From the NCBI GenBank assembly GCA_946626395.1, contig CAMOUF010000247.1:1-6171 (forward strand): 6,171 nucleotides of DNA. Reading direction: 5' to 3'. Shown piece by piece: positions 1-5,098 of this stretch. A program made the translations under genes and the position numbers. Origin of the DNA: an uncultured Clostridia bacterium. Its GTDB lineage: Bacteria > Bacillota > Clostridia > Christensenellales > Aristaeellaceae. Under the pieces are notes generated by a model, which was given only the letters and a program-made list of their open reading frames with translations, was not told the origin of the DNA and searched no databases. Each line of letters opens with the position of its first letter. The first letter of the stretch is position 1.

Positions 1-93
1 GAGTTAGGAGTTGAAAATTGTTATCACACAATGAGCTCCCGTTGTCCAGGCGCGAAGCGCCCACTATTAACTCCTCACTCCTCACTCCTAACT
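1..93. repeat. Heptad inverted-repeat element, copy A (left end cut by window)
   Basis: The left arm begins at or before base 1 with AGTTAGG-type units (2-12); the right arm at 69-93 consists of AACT followed by CCTCACT, CCTCACT and CCTAACT, the inverse of the left units. The spacer holds a small ATTGT/ACAAT inverted repeat (17-21 and 28-32) and the GGCGC-GAA-GCGCC hairpin (49-61). From 49 to about 82 it matches copy C (3303-3336) with a single difference, and 8-19 (GGAGTTGAAAAT followed by TGTTA) matches 3255-3266. The right arm contains the C-terminal codons and stop of the minus-strand hydrolase. No transposase and no certain target-site duplication is seen. Confidence 0.8.
49..61. other. 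GGCGC-GAA-GCGCC hairpin inside copy A
   Basis: A five-base perfect stem closes a GAA triloop. Its centre is GCGAAGC, a heptamer known in biophysics as an unusually stable single-stranded DNA mini-hairpin through a sheared G-A pair. The identical 13 bases recur in copy C, so the structure is a conserved part of the element. On the minus strand, where the hydrolase transcript would run, it reads as the same stem with a UUC loop. There is no T tract after it, so it is not a standard intrinsic terminator. Confidence 0.7.
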
Positions 94-950
94 TGGCTAC
101 TGCCAAGCAGCAGCCTCCGGGCGTTTTCGCCCAGGATGGCTTCTTTTTCCTGTTGGGAGAGGGGCAGGCTTTTTATTTTTGTGATTTCCGCTGCCGGGTC
201 GCCCCAGGGGCTGTCGGTGCCAAAGAGCACGCGCTCCGGGCCGAAGGCGCGGATCAGATGGCAGGCGGCGGCGTTATCCAGCATGCGCAGGTGCTTTTCC
301 TCCCAGGGGAAGCCGTCCGGGGCGGGGGTGATGCGGCCCAGGGAAAAGGCCGTGTCCAGATAAATGCCCGTATCGGCCAGCAGCCGTTCCGCCTCCTCCC
401 AGCAGGCCCATCCGGCCATGTGCGCCGCGATCAGCTTCACCGGGCCCGCCGCGTCCAGGGCCCGGCGGATATGGACAGGCAGCGCTTGATCGGCCCCGGG
501 CAGGCCCACGTCCTTGCCGCTGTGGATCAGCACGACCAGCCCCAGCTCCCTGCACTTTTTCAGGATGGCGATGGCCCGGGGATCGTCGATGGGGATGCCC
601 GCATAGGGCGGATGCAGCTTCACGCCTTTGACGTTTTCCCCCTTGAGCCGCTCCAATTCCCCCTCCCACCCCTGAAAGGCCGGGTGCATGGCCCCGAAGG
701 ACAGGACGCCCGTTTCCGCCGTTCGCCGGTTGGTTTGAAAAACATAATCATTCATGCGGGTCACCTTGTCCGGATTGGTGGCCACCGGCTGCACCACCGC
801 CAGGTCCACCCCGGCCCGCTTTTCATTGCGGCCCAGCCCCCCTTCGGTGCCATCGGAAAATAAAGCGATATGGCTGCTTTGCTGTAAATGGCTCACCGCC
901 CCGGCGGCGATTTTGTCCGGAAACGTATGGGTATGGATATCAATGATCAA
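75..950 (-). CDS. Metal-dependent hydrolase, amidohydrolase_2-type TIM barrel
   Basis: A 291-residue soluble hydrolase. The sequence shows a full set of likely metal and catalytic residues of the amidohydrolase superfamily: DIHTH at the N-terminus (H6, H8), VKLHPPY (K111, H113), LIHSG (H143), AAHMAGW (H177) and GTDSPWG (D246). This order fits family PF04909, whose members hydrolyse or decarboxylate small ring or amide compounds at one or two metal ions; the substrate cannot be read from sequence. There is no signal peptide, so it should be cytoplasmic. The start is a TTG at 948-950 with AAAGGGG eight bases upstream; the nearby ATG (952-954) is out of frame and stops after four codons. The family motif MIIDIHTH begins exactly at this TTG. 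It is transcribed away from the other genes and has its own promoter. The last five residues (VRSEE) and the stop lie inside a heptad repeat, so the ancestral C-terminus probably ended differently. The family is well supported, the exact function unknown. Confidence 0.9.
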   Translation of the reverse strand: MIIDIHTHTFPDKIAAGAVSHLQQSSHIALFSDGTEGGLGRNEKRAGVDLAVVQPVATNPDKVTRMNDYVFQTNRRTAETGVLSFGAMHPAFQGWEGELERLKGENVKGVKLHPPYAGIPIDDPRAIAILKKCRELGLVVLIHSGKDVGLPGADQALPVHIRRALDAAGPVKLIAAHMAGWACWEEAERLLADTGIYLDTAFSLGRITPAPDGFPWEEKHLRMLDNAAACHLIRAFGPERVLFGTDSPWGDPAAEITKIKSLPLSQQEKEAILGENARRLLLGSSQVRSEE

Positions 951-998
951 TCATTTCGCCCCTTTCTGCCGTGCCGTCCCCTCTGTTTTCCCCCCACC

Positions 999-1026
999 AT
1001 TATAAAAGAAAATGGAGGTTTTGCAA
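999..1026 (-). promoter_or_regulatory. Probable sigma-A type promoter of the hydrolase gene
   Basis: Read on the minus strand, TTGCAA (1026-1021) is followed after 16 bases by a perfect TATAAT (1004-999). Transcription would start near 992 and leave a leader of about 40 bases before the TTG start at 950. The -10 is consensus and the -35 matches four of six positions. The -35 overlaps the ATG of the short plus-strand frame at 1026, so the two readings compete. Inferred from sequence only. Confidence 0.55.
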
Positions 1027-1133
1027 TGAGATTTTTTACACAATGTTCAGAGTACAGAGTTCAGAGTTCAGAGAATATAGATGAATACAACAAGCGCGCC
1101 AGATTCAGCAAGACAAAAATATCCGCACTCTGA
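1026..1133 (+). pseudogene. Short 35-codon frame with good RBS, probably a gene remnant cut by a repeat
   Basis: An ATG at 1026 has GGAGG at 1014-1018, seven bases upstream, which is a better ribosome binding site than several real genes here have. The frame reads MRFFTQ and from about codon 7 runs into the heptad repeat arm (1045-1074), crosses the repeat spacer, and stops at a TGA (1131-1133) in the inverted arm. Most of the 35 residues are therefore repeat-derived and no family is recognisable. It could be the 5' end of a lost gene, a leader peptide, or chance. No convincing plus-strand promoter stands before it, and the minus-strand promoter of the hydrolase overlaps the same bases. Low confidence that any product is made. 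Confidence 0.2.
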
Positions 1134-1147
1134 ACTCTGAACTCTGC
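1045..1147. repeat. Heptad inverted-repeat element, copy B (TCAGAGT type)
   Basis: The left arm has four TCAGAGT-like units (1047-1074, the second beginning with A and the fourth ending in A). The right arm has three inverted units (ACTCTGA, ACTCTGA, ACTCTGC, 1127-1147). Bases 1055-1073 and 1128-1146 form a perfect 19-base inverted repeat with a 54-base loop. The unit sequence differs from copies A and C, and the spacer shows neither their shared hairpin nor other recognisable similarity, but the plan (7-base units, inverted arms, spacer of similar size) is the same. It lies in the divergent intergenic region and ends the short frame at 1026. Confidence 0.8.
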
Positions 1148-1154
1148 ACACTCA

Positions 1155-1189
1155 CCTATTGCCTATTCCCTATTGCCTCTCCCCTCCCC
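1155..1189. repeat. One-armed pyrimidine heptad tract
   Basis: Five consecutive 7-base units read CCTATTG, CCTATTC, CCTATTG, CCTCTCC and CCTCCCC, decaying into a C-rich run that ends near 1201. The register is seven, as in the neighbouring elements, but no inverted partner arm is visible in the window. It may be the surviving arm of a fourth element. It immediately follows copy B and precedes the promoter of the glycosidase gene. Confidence 0.65.
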
Positions 1190-1201
1190 CCCTCACCCCC
1201 C
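1181..1201 (-). other. Possible G-quadruplex run upstream of the plus-strand promoter
   Basis: The minus strand carries runs of six, seven and four G separated by TGA and A. Because the run of seven can supply two G3 tracts with a one-base loop, the stretch satisfies the simple G3N1-7 rule for a four-tract quadruplex. It lies on the template strand 20 bases upstream of the -35 box at 1222. Formation in the cell is inference. Confidence 0.35.
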
Positions 1202-1221
1202 GAATCCTTCTGATCAAATTC

Positions 1222-1250
1222 TTTACAAAAGCGCCCGGGCATGGTATCAT
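1222..1250 (+). promoter_or_regulatory. Strong sigma-A type promoter for the glycosidase / Lgt-like operon
   Basis: TTTACA (1222-1227, five of six bases of the -35 consensus) and TATCAT (1245-1250, five of six of the -10) are 17 bases apart. TGG directly before the -10 gives the TGN extension typical of strong Gram-positive promoters. Transcription would start near 1257, leaving a leader of about 75 bases before the ATG at 1333. No clear operator or riboswitch is seen in the leader. This is the only convincing plus-strand promoter in the window and may serve all four plus-strand genes. Confidence 0.7.
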
Positions 1251-1332
1251 TATATTGTTTTATACTGGCCTGAAAGCGCCTGTTTCCGCCTGCCGGAGGG
1301 GCGTTTATCCATGCACGGGAGGGAAAGCGTTT

Positions 1333-2286
1333 ATGCGCAAAAGCTGTCAAAACCTGTTTTCGTTTCTGCTCATTCTGATGTTTTCCGTTCTGCCCGCTCT
1401 GGGCGCGGCGGAAATCATTGACCTGCCCATCGACTTTTCCCCGGGCCTGCGGCCCAACGACACCTATGAAAAGGGCATGGAGGTTTACGACGACCCCTCC
1501 ATCCACGTGGAGCGCAAATGGGGCAAGAACGACCAATACGGCTGCACGGTGTACACCATGGACATCACCATCGCCAACGCCACCCAGCTGCGCACCGAAT
1601 CCTGCACCGGCGGGGACAAGGGCTTTGAAAGCCGCAGCGAATCCGCCACCGTGGCCCAGATGGCCAAGCGGGTCAACGCCATCGTGGCCATGGACGGGGA
1701 CTCCTTCGCCAAGCGGGACGGCCACGATTATGTGCTGCGGCAGGGCGTGCTGTTCAGAGAATCCAAAGAAACCTGGCATGACCTGCTGCTCATCGACGAG
1801 GACGGGGATTTCCACATCATCTTAGCCGGGAACCGGGACACCGAAGAGGCCAACAAGCCCCAAAGCTCCTTCCCCTCCACCCCGGTGACCCACGAGCAAT
1901 TGACCGAGGCGGACGGCAAAAAGATCATCAACGGCTTTGAGTTCGGCCCCTGCATCATCCTGGACGGACAATTGATCGAGGCCAACCCCCGCTCCATCGT
2001 GCATCCCCACAAGAGCCAGTCCTGGAACCCCGCCCAGCGCATCTGCCTGTGCCAGATCGGGCCCTTGCAGTACCGCATCGTGGCGGTGGCCAAGTTCGGC
2101 CTGAGCGTGCAGGACTTCGCCAAGCTGGTGCACGGCATGGGCGATGTGCAGACCGCCTATATGTTCGACGGCGGCGAAGCCTCCCAGATCGCTTTCCTGG
2201 GCACCAAGATCAATAACACCGACGCCAAGAACATCCGCCGGGTGTCCGACATCATTTATTTTGCCAGCGCCTATCAGCCGGACTGA
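1333..2286 (+). CDS. Secreted phosphodiester-glycosidase (NAGPA-domain) protein
   Basis: A 317-residue protein with a typical Sec signal: MRKSCQ, then a hydrophobic core through residue 23 and a likely cleavage around PALGAA (22-26), so it should be exported. The mature part matches the NAGPA fold (PF09992), named for the enzyme that removes GlcNAc from phosphodiester-linked sugars; bacterial members are often labelled exopolysaccharide-biosynthesis proteins. Visible motifs are VAMDGDSF (118-124), GHDYVLRQGVLFR (130-142), INGFEFGP with ILDGQLIE (199-216), QRICLCQIG (235-243) and MFDGGEAS (277-284), which replaces the usual LDGGGSS. The substrate in this organism is unknown; wall or capsule glycans are reasonable. 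ATG 1333 is chosen because GGGAGGG (1317-1323) lies nine bases upstream and the signal peptide starts there; the frame is open further upstream to a TTG at 1159, but that part runs through heptad repeat and the promoter. It heads the plus-strand operon. Confidence 0.85.
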   Translation: MRKSCQNLFSFLLILMFSVLPALGAAEIIDLPIDFSPGLRPNDTYEKGMEVYDDPSIHVERKWGKNDQYGCTVYTMDITIANATQLRTESCTGGDKGFESRSESATVAQMAKRVNAIVAMDGDSFAKRDGHDYVLRQGVLFRESKETWHDLLLIDEDGDFHIILAGNRDTEEANKPQSSFPSTPVTHEQLTEADGKKIINGFEFGPCIILDGQLIEANPRSIVHPHKSQSWNPAQRICLCQIGPLQYRIVAVAKFGLSVQDFAKLVHGMGDVQTAYMFDGGEASQIAFLGTKINNTDAKNIRRVSDIIYFASAYQPD

Positions 2287-2326
2287 AACGCTCCCCCATT
2301 CATCCTAAACGAAGAGGAAACATGAA

Positions 2327-3241
2327 ATGAACCGATCTTATCTGATTTTTATGCTGGGCAGCGCCCTGATCACCGCCGGGGTGCATTACCTGCTGGCGAA
2401 TCACATGAAAAAGCGGGGGCTGCTGGCGGCGCTGACCTTTGTTTTCGGCATCGTGCTGGGCACGGTGTGCGCCCGGCTGATGTACTGCCTGATCTGCTAT
2501 CAGGACGTGCTGATGGACGGCCTGCAGGAAACCCTGTTTTCCGACAGCATGGAGTGCGTCAGCTACTATGGCGGCATGATGGGCGTGATCCTGGGTGCGG
2601 CGCTGGCGGCCAAATGCACCGGAAACAAGCCCATGGCCGCCCTGAACGCCTATGCCCCGGCGGGCGCGCTGATGGCCGCCATGGCAAGGTTCGCGGAATA
2701 TTTCCTGTATCAGTCCGACGGGCTGTGCGTGGGCCGCATCATCGAGGAGGAAGCCTTCCAGTTCTTCCCCCTGGCCGTGGGCAAGGCGTACAGCGAGGAT
2801 TACACGGAATGGTCCCTGGCGGTGTTCATGCTGTGCGGGGTGGCGTACCTGATCGTGTTCCTGGTGAGCCTGAACAGGTTCAAAGAAAAGAAGTTCATCC
2901 GCACGCTGTTTTACCTGTGCCTGCCCCAGATCATCCTGGAAAGCCTGCGGAACTATAACCGCCTCACCTGGACCCAGTTCGTGCGGGTGGAGCAGCTGAT
3001 GTGCATGGTGTGCCTGGAAGTGATCCTGGTGCTGTACGGCGTGTGGGCCGGAAAGGAAACGAAAAACCGCTTCCTGCCCGCCATCGTGGGCCTCCTGTGC
3101 GCCGGGCTGTTCGTGGGCATTGAATTCGCTTTGGACAAGACCAACCTGCCCCACGCCTTCACCTACGCCGTCATGGCCGCCGGGCTGTGCGTGCTGGGGT
3201 GGATGGAACACATCGGATTTAAAAATACAGTGAGGAGTTAG
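2327..3241 (+). CDS. Lgt-like polytopic membrane protein, catalytic residues degenerate
   Basis: A 304-residue protein with about eight or nine hydrophobic segments (roughly 4-24, 31-57, 82-98, 103-127, 162-181, 191-205, 222-241, 249-267, 276-292). Its layout resembles prolipoprotein diacylglyceryl transferase (Lgt, PF01790), the membrane enzyme that lipidates lipoprotein precursors. YYGGMMGVILGAALA (80-94) fits the HGG segment, APAGALMAAMARFAEYF (110-126) fits the stretch before and into the RxGNF signature, and ESLRN with FVRVEQLMCM (205-227) fits the C-terminal ExxR...GQ region. Key positions differ: the HGG histidine is Y81 and the signature asparagine is E124. It may therefore be a paralogue with altered activity rather than the housekeeping Lgt. 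AGAGG (2313-2317) lies nine bases before ATG 2327; the ATG at 2322 stops after two codons. It sits 40 bases after the glycosidase gene. The last residues (VRS) and the TAG come from repeat copy C. The fold call is moderate. Confidence 0.6.
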   Translation: MNRSYLIFMLGSALITAGVHYLLANHMKKRGLLAALTFVFGIVLGTVCARLMYCLICYQDVLMDGLQETLFSDSMECVSYYGGMMGVILGAALAAKCTGNKPMAALNAYAPAGALMAAMARFAEYFLYQSDGLCVGRIIEEEAFQFFPLAVGKAYSEDYTEWSLAVFMLCGVAYLIVFLVSLNRFKEKKFIRTLFYLCLPQIILESLRNYNRLTWTQFVRVEQLMCMVCLEVILVLYGVWAGKETKNRFLPAIVGLLCAGLFVGIEFALDKTNLPHAFTYAVMAAGLCVLGWMEHIGFKNTVRS

Positions 3242-3267
3242 GAGTTAGGAGTGAGGAGTTGAAAATG

Positions 3268-3299
3268 GTTAAAGCGCTGAAAAACTGTTAAAGCGCTGA
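3268..3299. repeat. 13-base direct repeat around AGCGCT inside copy C
   Basis: GTTAAAGCGCTGA occurs at 3268-3280 and again at 3287-3299, start to start 19 bases. Each unit contains the palindrome AGCGCT. Copy A lacks this duplication, so it is either copy-specific or lost from A. It could be a protein-binding pair or a simple slippage product. Confidence 0.7.
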
Positions 3300-3302
3300 C
3301 AT

Positions 3303-3315
3303 GGCGCGAAGCGCC
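3303..3315. other. GGCGC-GAA-GCGCC hairpin inside copy C
   Basis: The same 13-base hairpin as at 49-61, in the same orientation relative to the right arm, followed like that copy by ACTATTAACTCCTCACTCCT (3317-3336). Identity of the core between two elements 3.2 kb apart shows that they are homologous, not just similar in composition. Confidence 0.7.
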
Positions 3316-3381
3316 AACTATTAACTCCTCACTCCTAACTCCTAACTTCTAACTCTTCACTGATTCCCAGCAAAAAATAAG

Positions 3382-3390
3382 AAGGAGGGG
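3382..3390 (+). promoter_or_regulatory. Ribosome binding site that favours a GTG start for the ATPase
   Basis: AAGGAGGGG runs to the base before ATG 3391, leaving only two bases between AAGGAGG (3382-3388) and that ATG, too close for normal initiation. The in-frame GTG at 3397 lies at eight bases, the usual spacing. The site is thus the main reason to prefer GTG 3397. Confidence 0.6.
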
Positions 3391-3396
3391 ATGCCC

Positions 3397-5097
3397 GTGG
3401 AAAAAGAGCTTGCGCTGCAAATGCGCGGAATCACGAAGCGGTTCGGCAGCGTGGTCGCCAACGACCATGTGGACCTGGACGTGTACCAGGGCGAGATCCT
3501 GGCGATTCTGGGGGAGAACGGCTGCGGAAAGACCACCCTGATGAACATGATCTCCGGCATCTATTTCCCGGACGAGGGGACCATTTGCGTGGACGGCCGG
3601 GAGGTGGTGATCCGCTCCCCCAAGGACGCCTTCCGCCACGGCATCGGCATGATCCACCAGCACTTTAAATTGGTGGATCTGTTCACGGCGGCGGAAAACA
3701 TCGTGCTGGGCGTGGAGGAGGAAGGCCGCTACAATCTCAAGGCCGTCAACGGCCGGGTGGCCGCCCTGGCGGAAAAATACGGGTTCCGCCTGGACCCCAC
3801 AAAGAAAATCTATGATATGTCCGTGTCGGAAAAGCAGACCGTTGAAATTCTCAAAGTGCTGTATCGCGGCGCGGATATTTTGATTCTGGACGAGCCCACC
3901 GCCGTGCTCACGCCCCAGGAAATTTCCCGGCTGTTCGACGTGCTGCGCCGCATGAAGGCGGACGGCAAATCCATCATCATCATCACCCATAAGCTCAACG
4001 AGGTACTGGAGGTCAGCGACCGGGTGGCCATCCTGCGCCGGGGCGTGCATATCGCCACCGTGGAAACCAAGGACACCAACGAAAGCCAGCTCACCGAAAT
4101 GATGGTGGGCAAAAAAGTGAGCCTGAATATCCACCGCGCCCAGCCCCAGGGCGCGGAGCCCCGCCTGGTGATCAGGGAGCTGAACCTGAAGGACGAGCAG
4201 GGCATTCAGGTGCTGAAAAACATTTCCTTTACCGCCAACGGCGGCGAGATCCTGGGCATCGCGGGCATCGCGGGCAGCGGGCAAAGGGAGCTGCTGGAAG
4301 CCATCGCGGGCTTGCAGCCCCAGGTCACCGGCGAAATCATTTTCCACAATCCCAAAAAGGACAAGCCCGTCACCTTCTTCCATAAGAGCATGAAGCGGGT
4401 GATGGAGCTGGGGGCCCAGGGCGCTTTCCACGATGAAAAGATGCAGCCCGTGTCCTTTGAGGGCATGAGCAAGGCTGCTGTAAAAAAATGGGTGGAAAGC
4501 GGCAATGTGCTCTTTAACGAGGATGAAATCATCAACCTGCGCCATAAGACCCCCCTGCAGATCCGGGAGCTGGGCGTGCGGCTGTCCTTCGTGCCGGAGG
4601 ACCGGCTGGGCATGGGGTTGGTGGGCTCCATGGGCATTACCGACAACATGATGCTGCGCTCCTACCGCAAAGGCCCCGGCGGGTTCCTGGACCGGAAAAA
4701 GCCCCGGGCCCTGGCGGACGAAATCATTCACGACCTGGAGGTGGTCACCCCCGGGGTGAACACGCCCGTGCGGCGGCTGTCCGGCGGCAATGTGCAGAAG
4801 GTGCTGGTGGGCCGGGAAATCGCCTTCACCCCCAAGGTGCTCATGGCGGCGTATCCGGTGCGGGGCCTGGACATCAATTCCTCCTATACGATCTATAACC
4901 TGCTGAACCGGCAGAAGGAGCACGGCGTGGCCGTGATCTTCGTGGGCGAGGATCTGGACGTGCTGCTGGAGCTCTGCGACCGAATTCTGGTCATCAATTC
5001 CGGCGCAGTCACCGGCATCGTGGACGCCCGCACGGTGAGCAAAGAGGAAATCGGCCTGCTGATGACCAAGACCGACGCGCGAAAGGAGGAAGCCTGA
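3397..5097 (+). CDS. Tandem-domain ABC transporter ATP-binding protein, BMP/YufO (NupO) type importer
   Basis: A 566-residue ATPase (568 if ATG 3391 is used) that powers import through the permease encoded next to it. The first nucleotide-binding domain has Walker A GENGCGKT (39-46), a Q-loop at IHQH (Q88), a signature reading SVSEK (142-146) where relatives have SVGxQ, Walker B DILILDEP (160-167) and the H-loop histidine H198. The second has the degenerate GIAGSGQR (290-297), VPEDRLGMGLVG (399-410), LSGGN (461-465), YPVRGLD (486-492) and an acidic residue (E518) in place of the H-loop histidine, as usual for the weak site of sugar/nucleoside importers. Family members are about 510 residues; here roughly 60 extra residues (318-386) sit between the second Walker A region and VPEDR. 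VEILKVLYRGADILILDEPTAVLTPQE-like wording marks the BMP-type branch (nucleosides, possibly other small solutes), not the ribose branch. Only one base separates it from the permease gene. The substrate cannot be decided here. Confidence 0.9.
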   Translation: MEKELALQMRGITKRFGSVVANDHVDLDVYQGEILAILGENGCGKTTLMNMISGIYFPDEGTICVDGREVVIRSPKDAFRHGIGMIHQHFKLVDLFTAAENIVLGVEEEGRYNLKAVNGRVAALAEKYGFRLDPTKKIYDMSVSEKQTVEILKVLYRGADILILDEPTAVLTPQEISRLFDVLRRMKADGKSIIIITHKLNEVLEVSDRVAILRRGVHIATVETKDTNESQLTEMMVGKKVSLNIHRAQPQGAEPRLVIRELNLKDEQGIQVLKNISFTANGGEILGIAGIAGSGQRELLEAIAGLQPQVTGEIIFHNPKKDKPVTFFHKSMKRVMELGAQGAFHDEKMQPVSFEGMSKAAVKKWVESGNVLFNEDEIINLRHKTPLQIRELGVRLSFVPEDRLGMGLVGSMGITDNMMLRSYRKGPGGFLDRKKPRALADEIIHDLEVVTPGVNTPVRRLSGGNVQKVLVGREIAFTPKVLMAAYPVRGLDINSSYTIYNLLNRQKEHGVAVIFVGEDLDVLLELCDRILVINSGAVTGIVDARTVSKEEIGLLMTKTDARKEEA

Positions 5098-5098
5098 T

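Larger units (their letters stand above)
3229..3361. repeat. Heptad inverted-repeat element, copy C (complete)
   Basis: The left arm is five 7-base units (AGTGAGG, AGTTAGG, AGTTAGG, AGTGAGG, AGTTGAA; 3229-3263) and the right arm six inverted units (3320-3361). Bases 3236-3260 and 3323-3347 form a perfect 25-base inverted repeat, extendable to about 32 with two wobbles and one mismatch. The 62-base interior holds a 13-base direct repeat and the GCGAAGC hairpin. The left arm ends the Lgt-like frame (TAG 3239-3241), and the right arm ends 30 bases before the ATPase start. In RNA the arms would form a long hairpin; with no U tract behind it this is more likely an mRNA-stability or decoupling structure than a standard terminator. 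Confidence 0.85.

Noticed and set aside
18..863. A plus-strand 281-codon frame starting in repeat copy A, opposite the hydrolase
   Set aside because: It begins with a TTG within the repeat and then reads antisense to a hydrolase with an intact active site. The RREAPTINSSLLTPN peptide is just translated repeat.
1159..1332. A 58-codon N-terminal extension of the glycosidase
   Set aside because: It starts at a TTG in the heptad tract, spans the predicted promoter, and precedes a clear signal peptide with its own RBS at 1333.
2300..3211. A 303-codon minus-strand frame opposite the Lgt-like gene
   Set aside because: HQAG-rich shadow without ribosome site or motif; the plus strand has regular membrane segments and a proper RBS.
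3265..3291. An 8-codon frame (MVKALKNC) after the GAGGAG of the left arm in copy C
   Set aside because: The heptads contain a Shine-Dalgarno-like core in every unit, so an ATG nearby is expected by chance; copy A has no ATG at this place.
3259..3291. A promoter from TTGAAA (3259-3264) in copy C
   Set aside because: No acceptable -10 lies 16-18 bases downstream; the nearest AT-rich block, TGTTAA, is 21 bases away and a poor match.
3229..3361. Copy C as an intrinsic transcription terminator
   Set aside because: The stem is long, but its loop is about 62 bases and no U tract follows the right arm.
1..3361. The repeats as a CRISPR array
   Set aside because: Units are 7 bases, contiguous, inverted between arms and without unique spacers between them.
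3349..4923. A 524-codon open frame on the minus strand opposite the ATPase
   Set aside because: Its translation is rich in H, Q, G and P with no domain, as expected when GC-rich third positions of a real gene are read backwards. The plus strand carries clear ABC motifs over the same bases.
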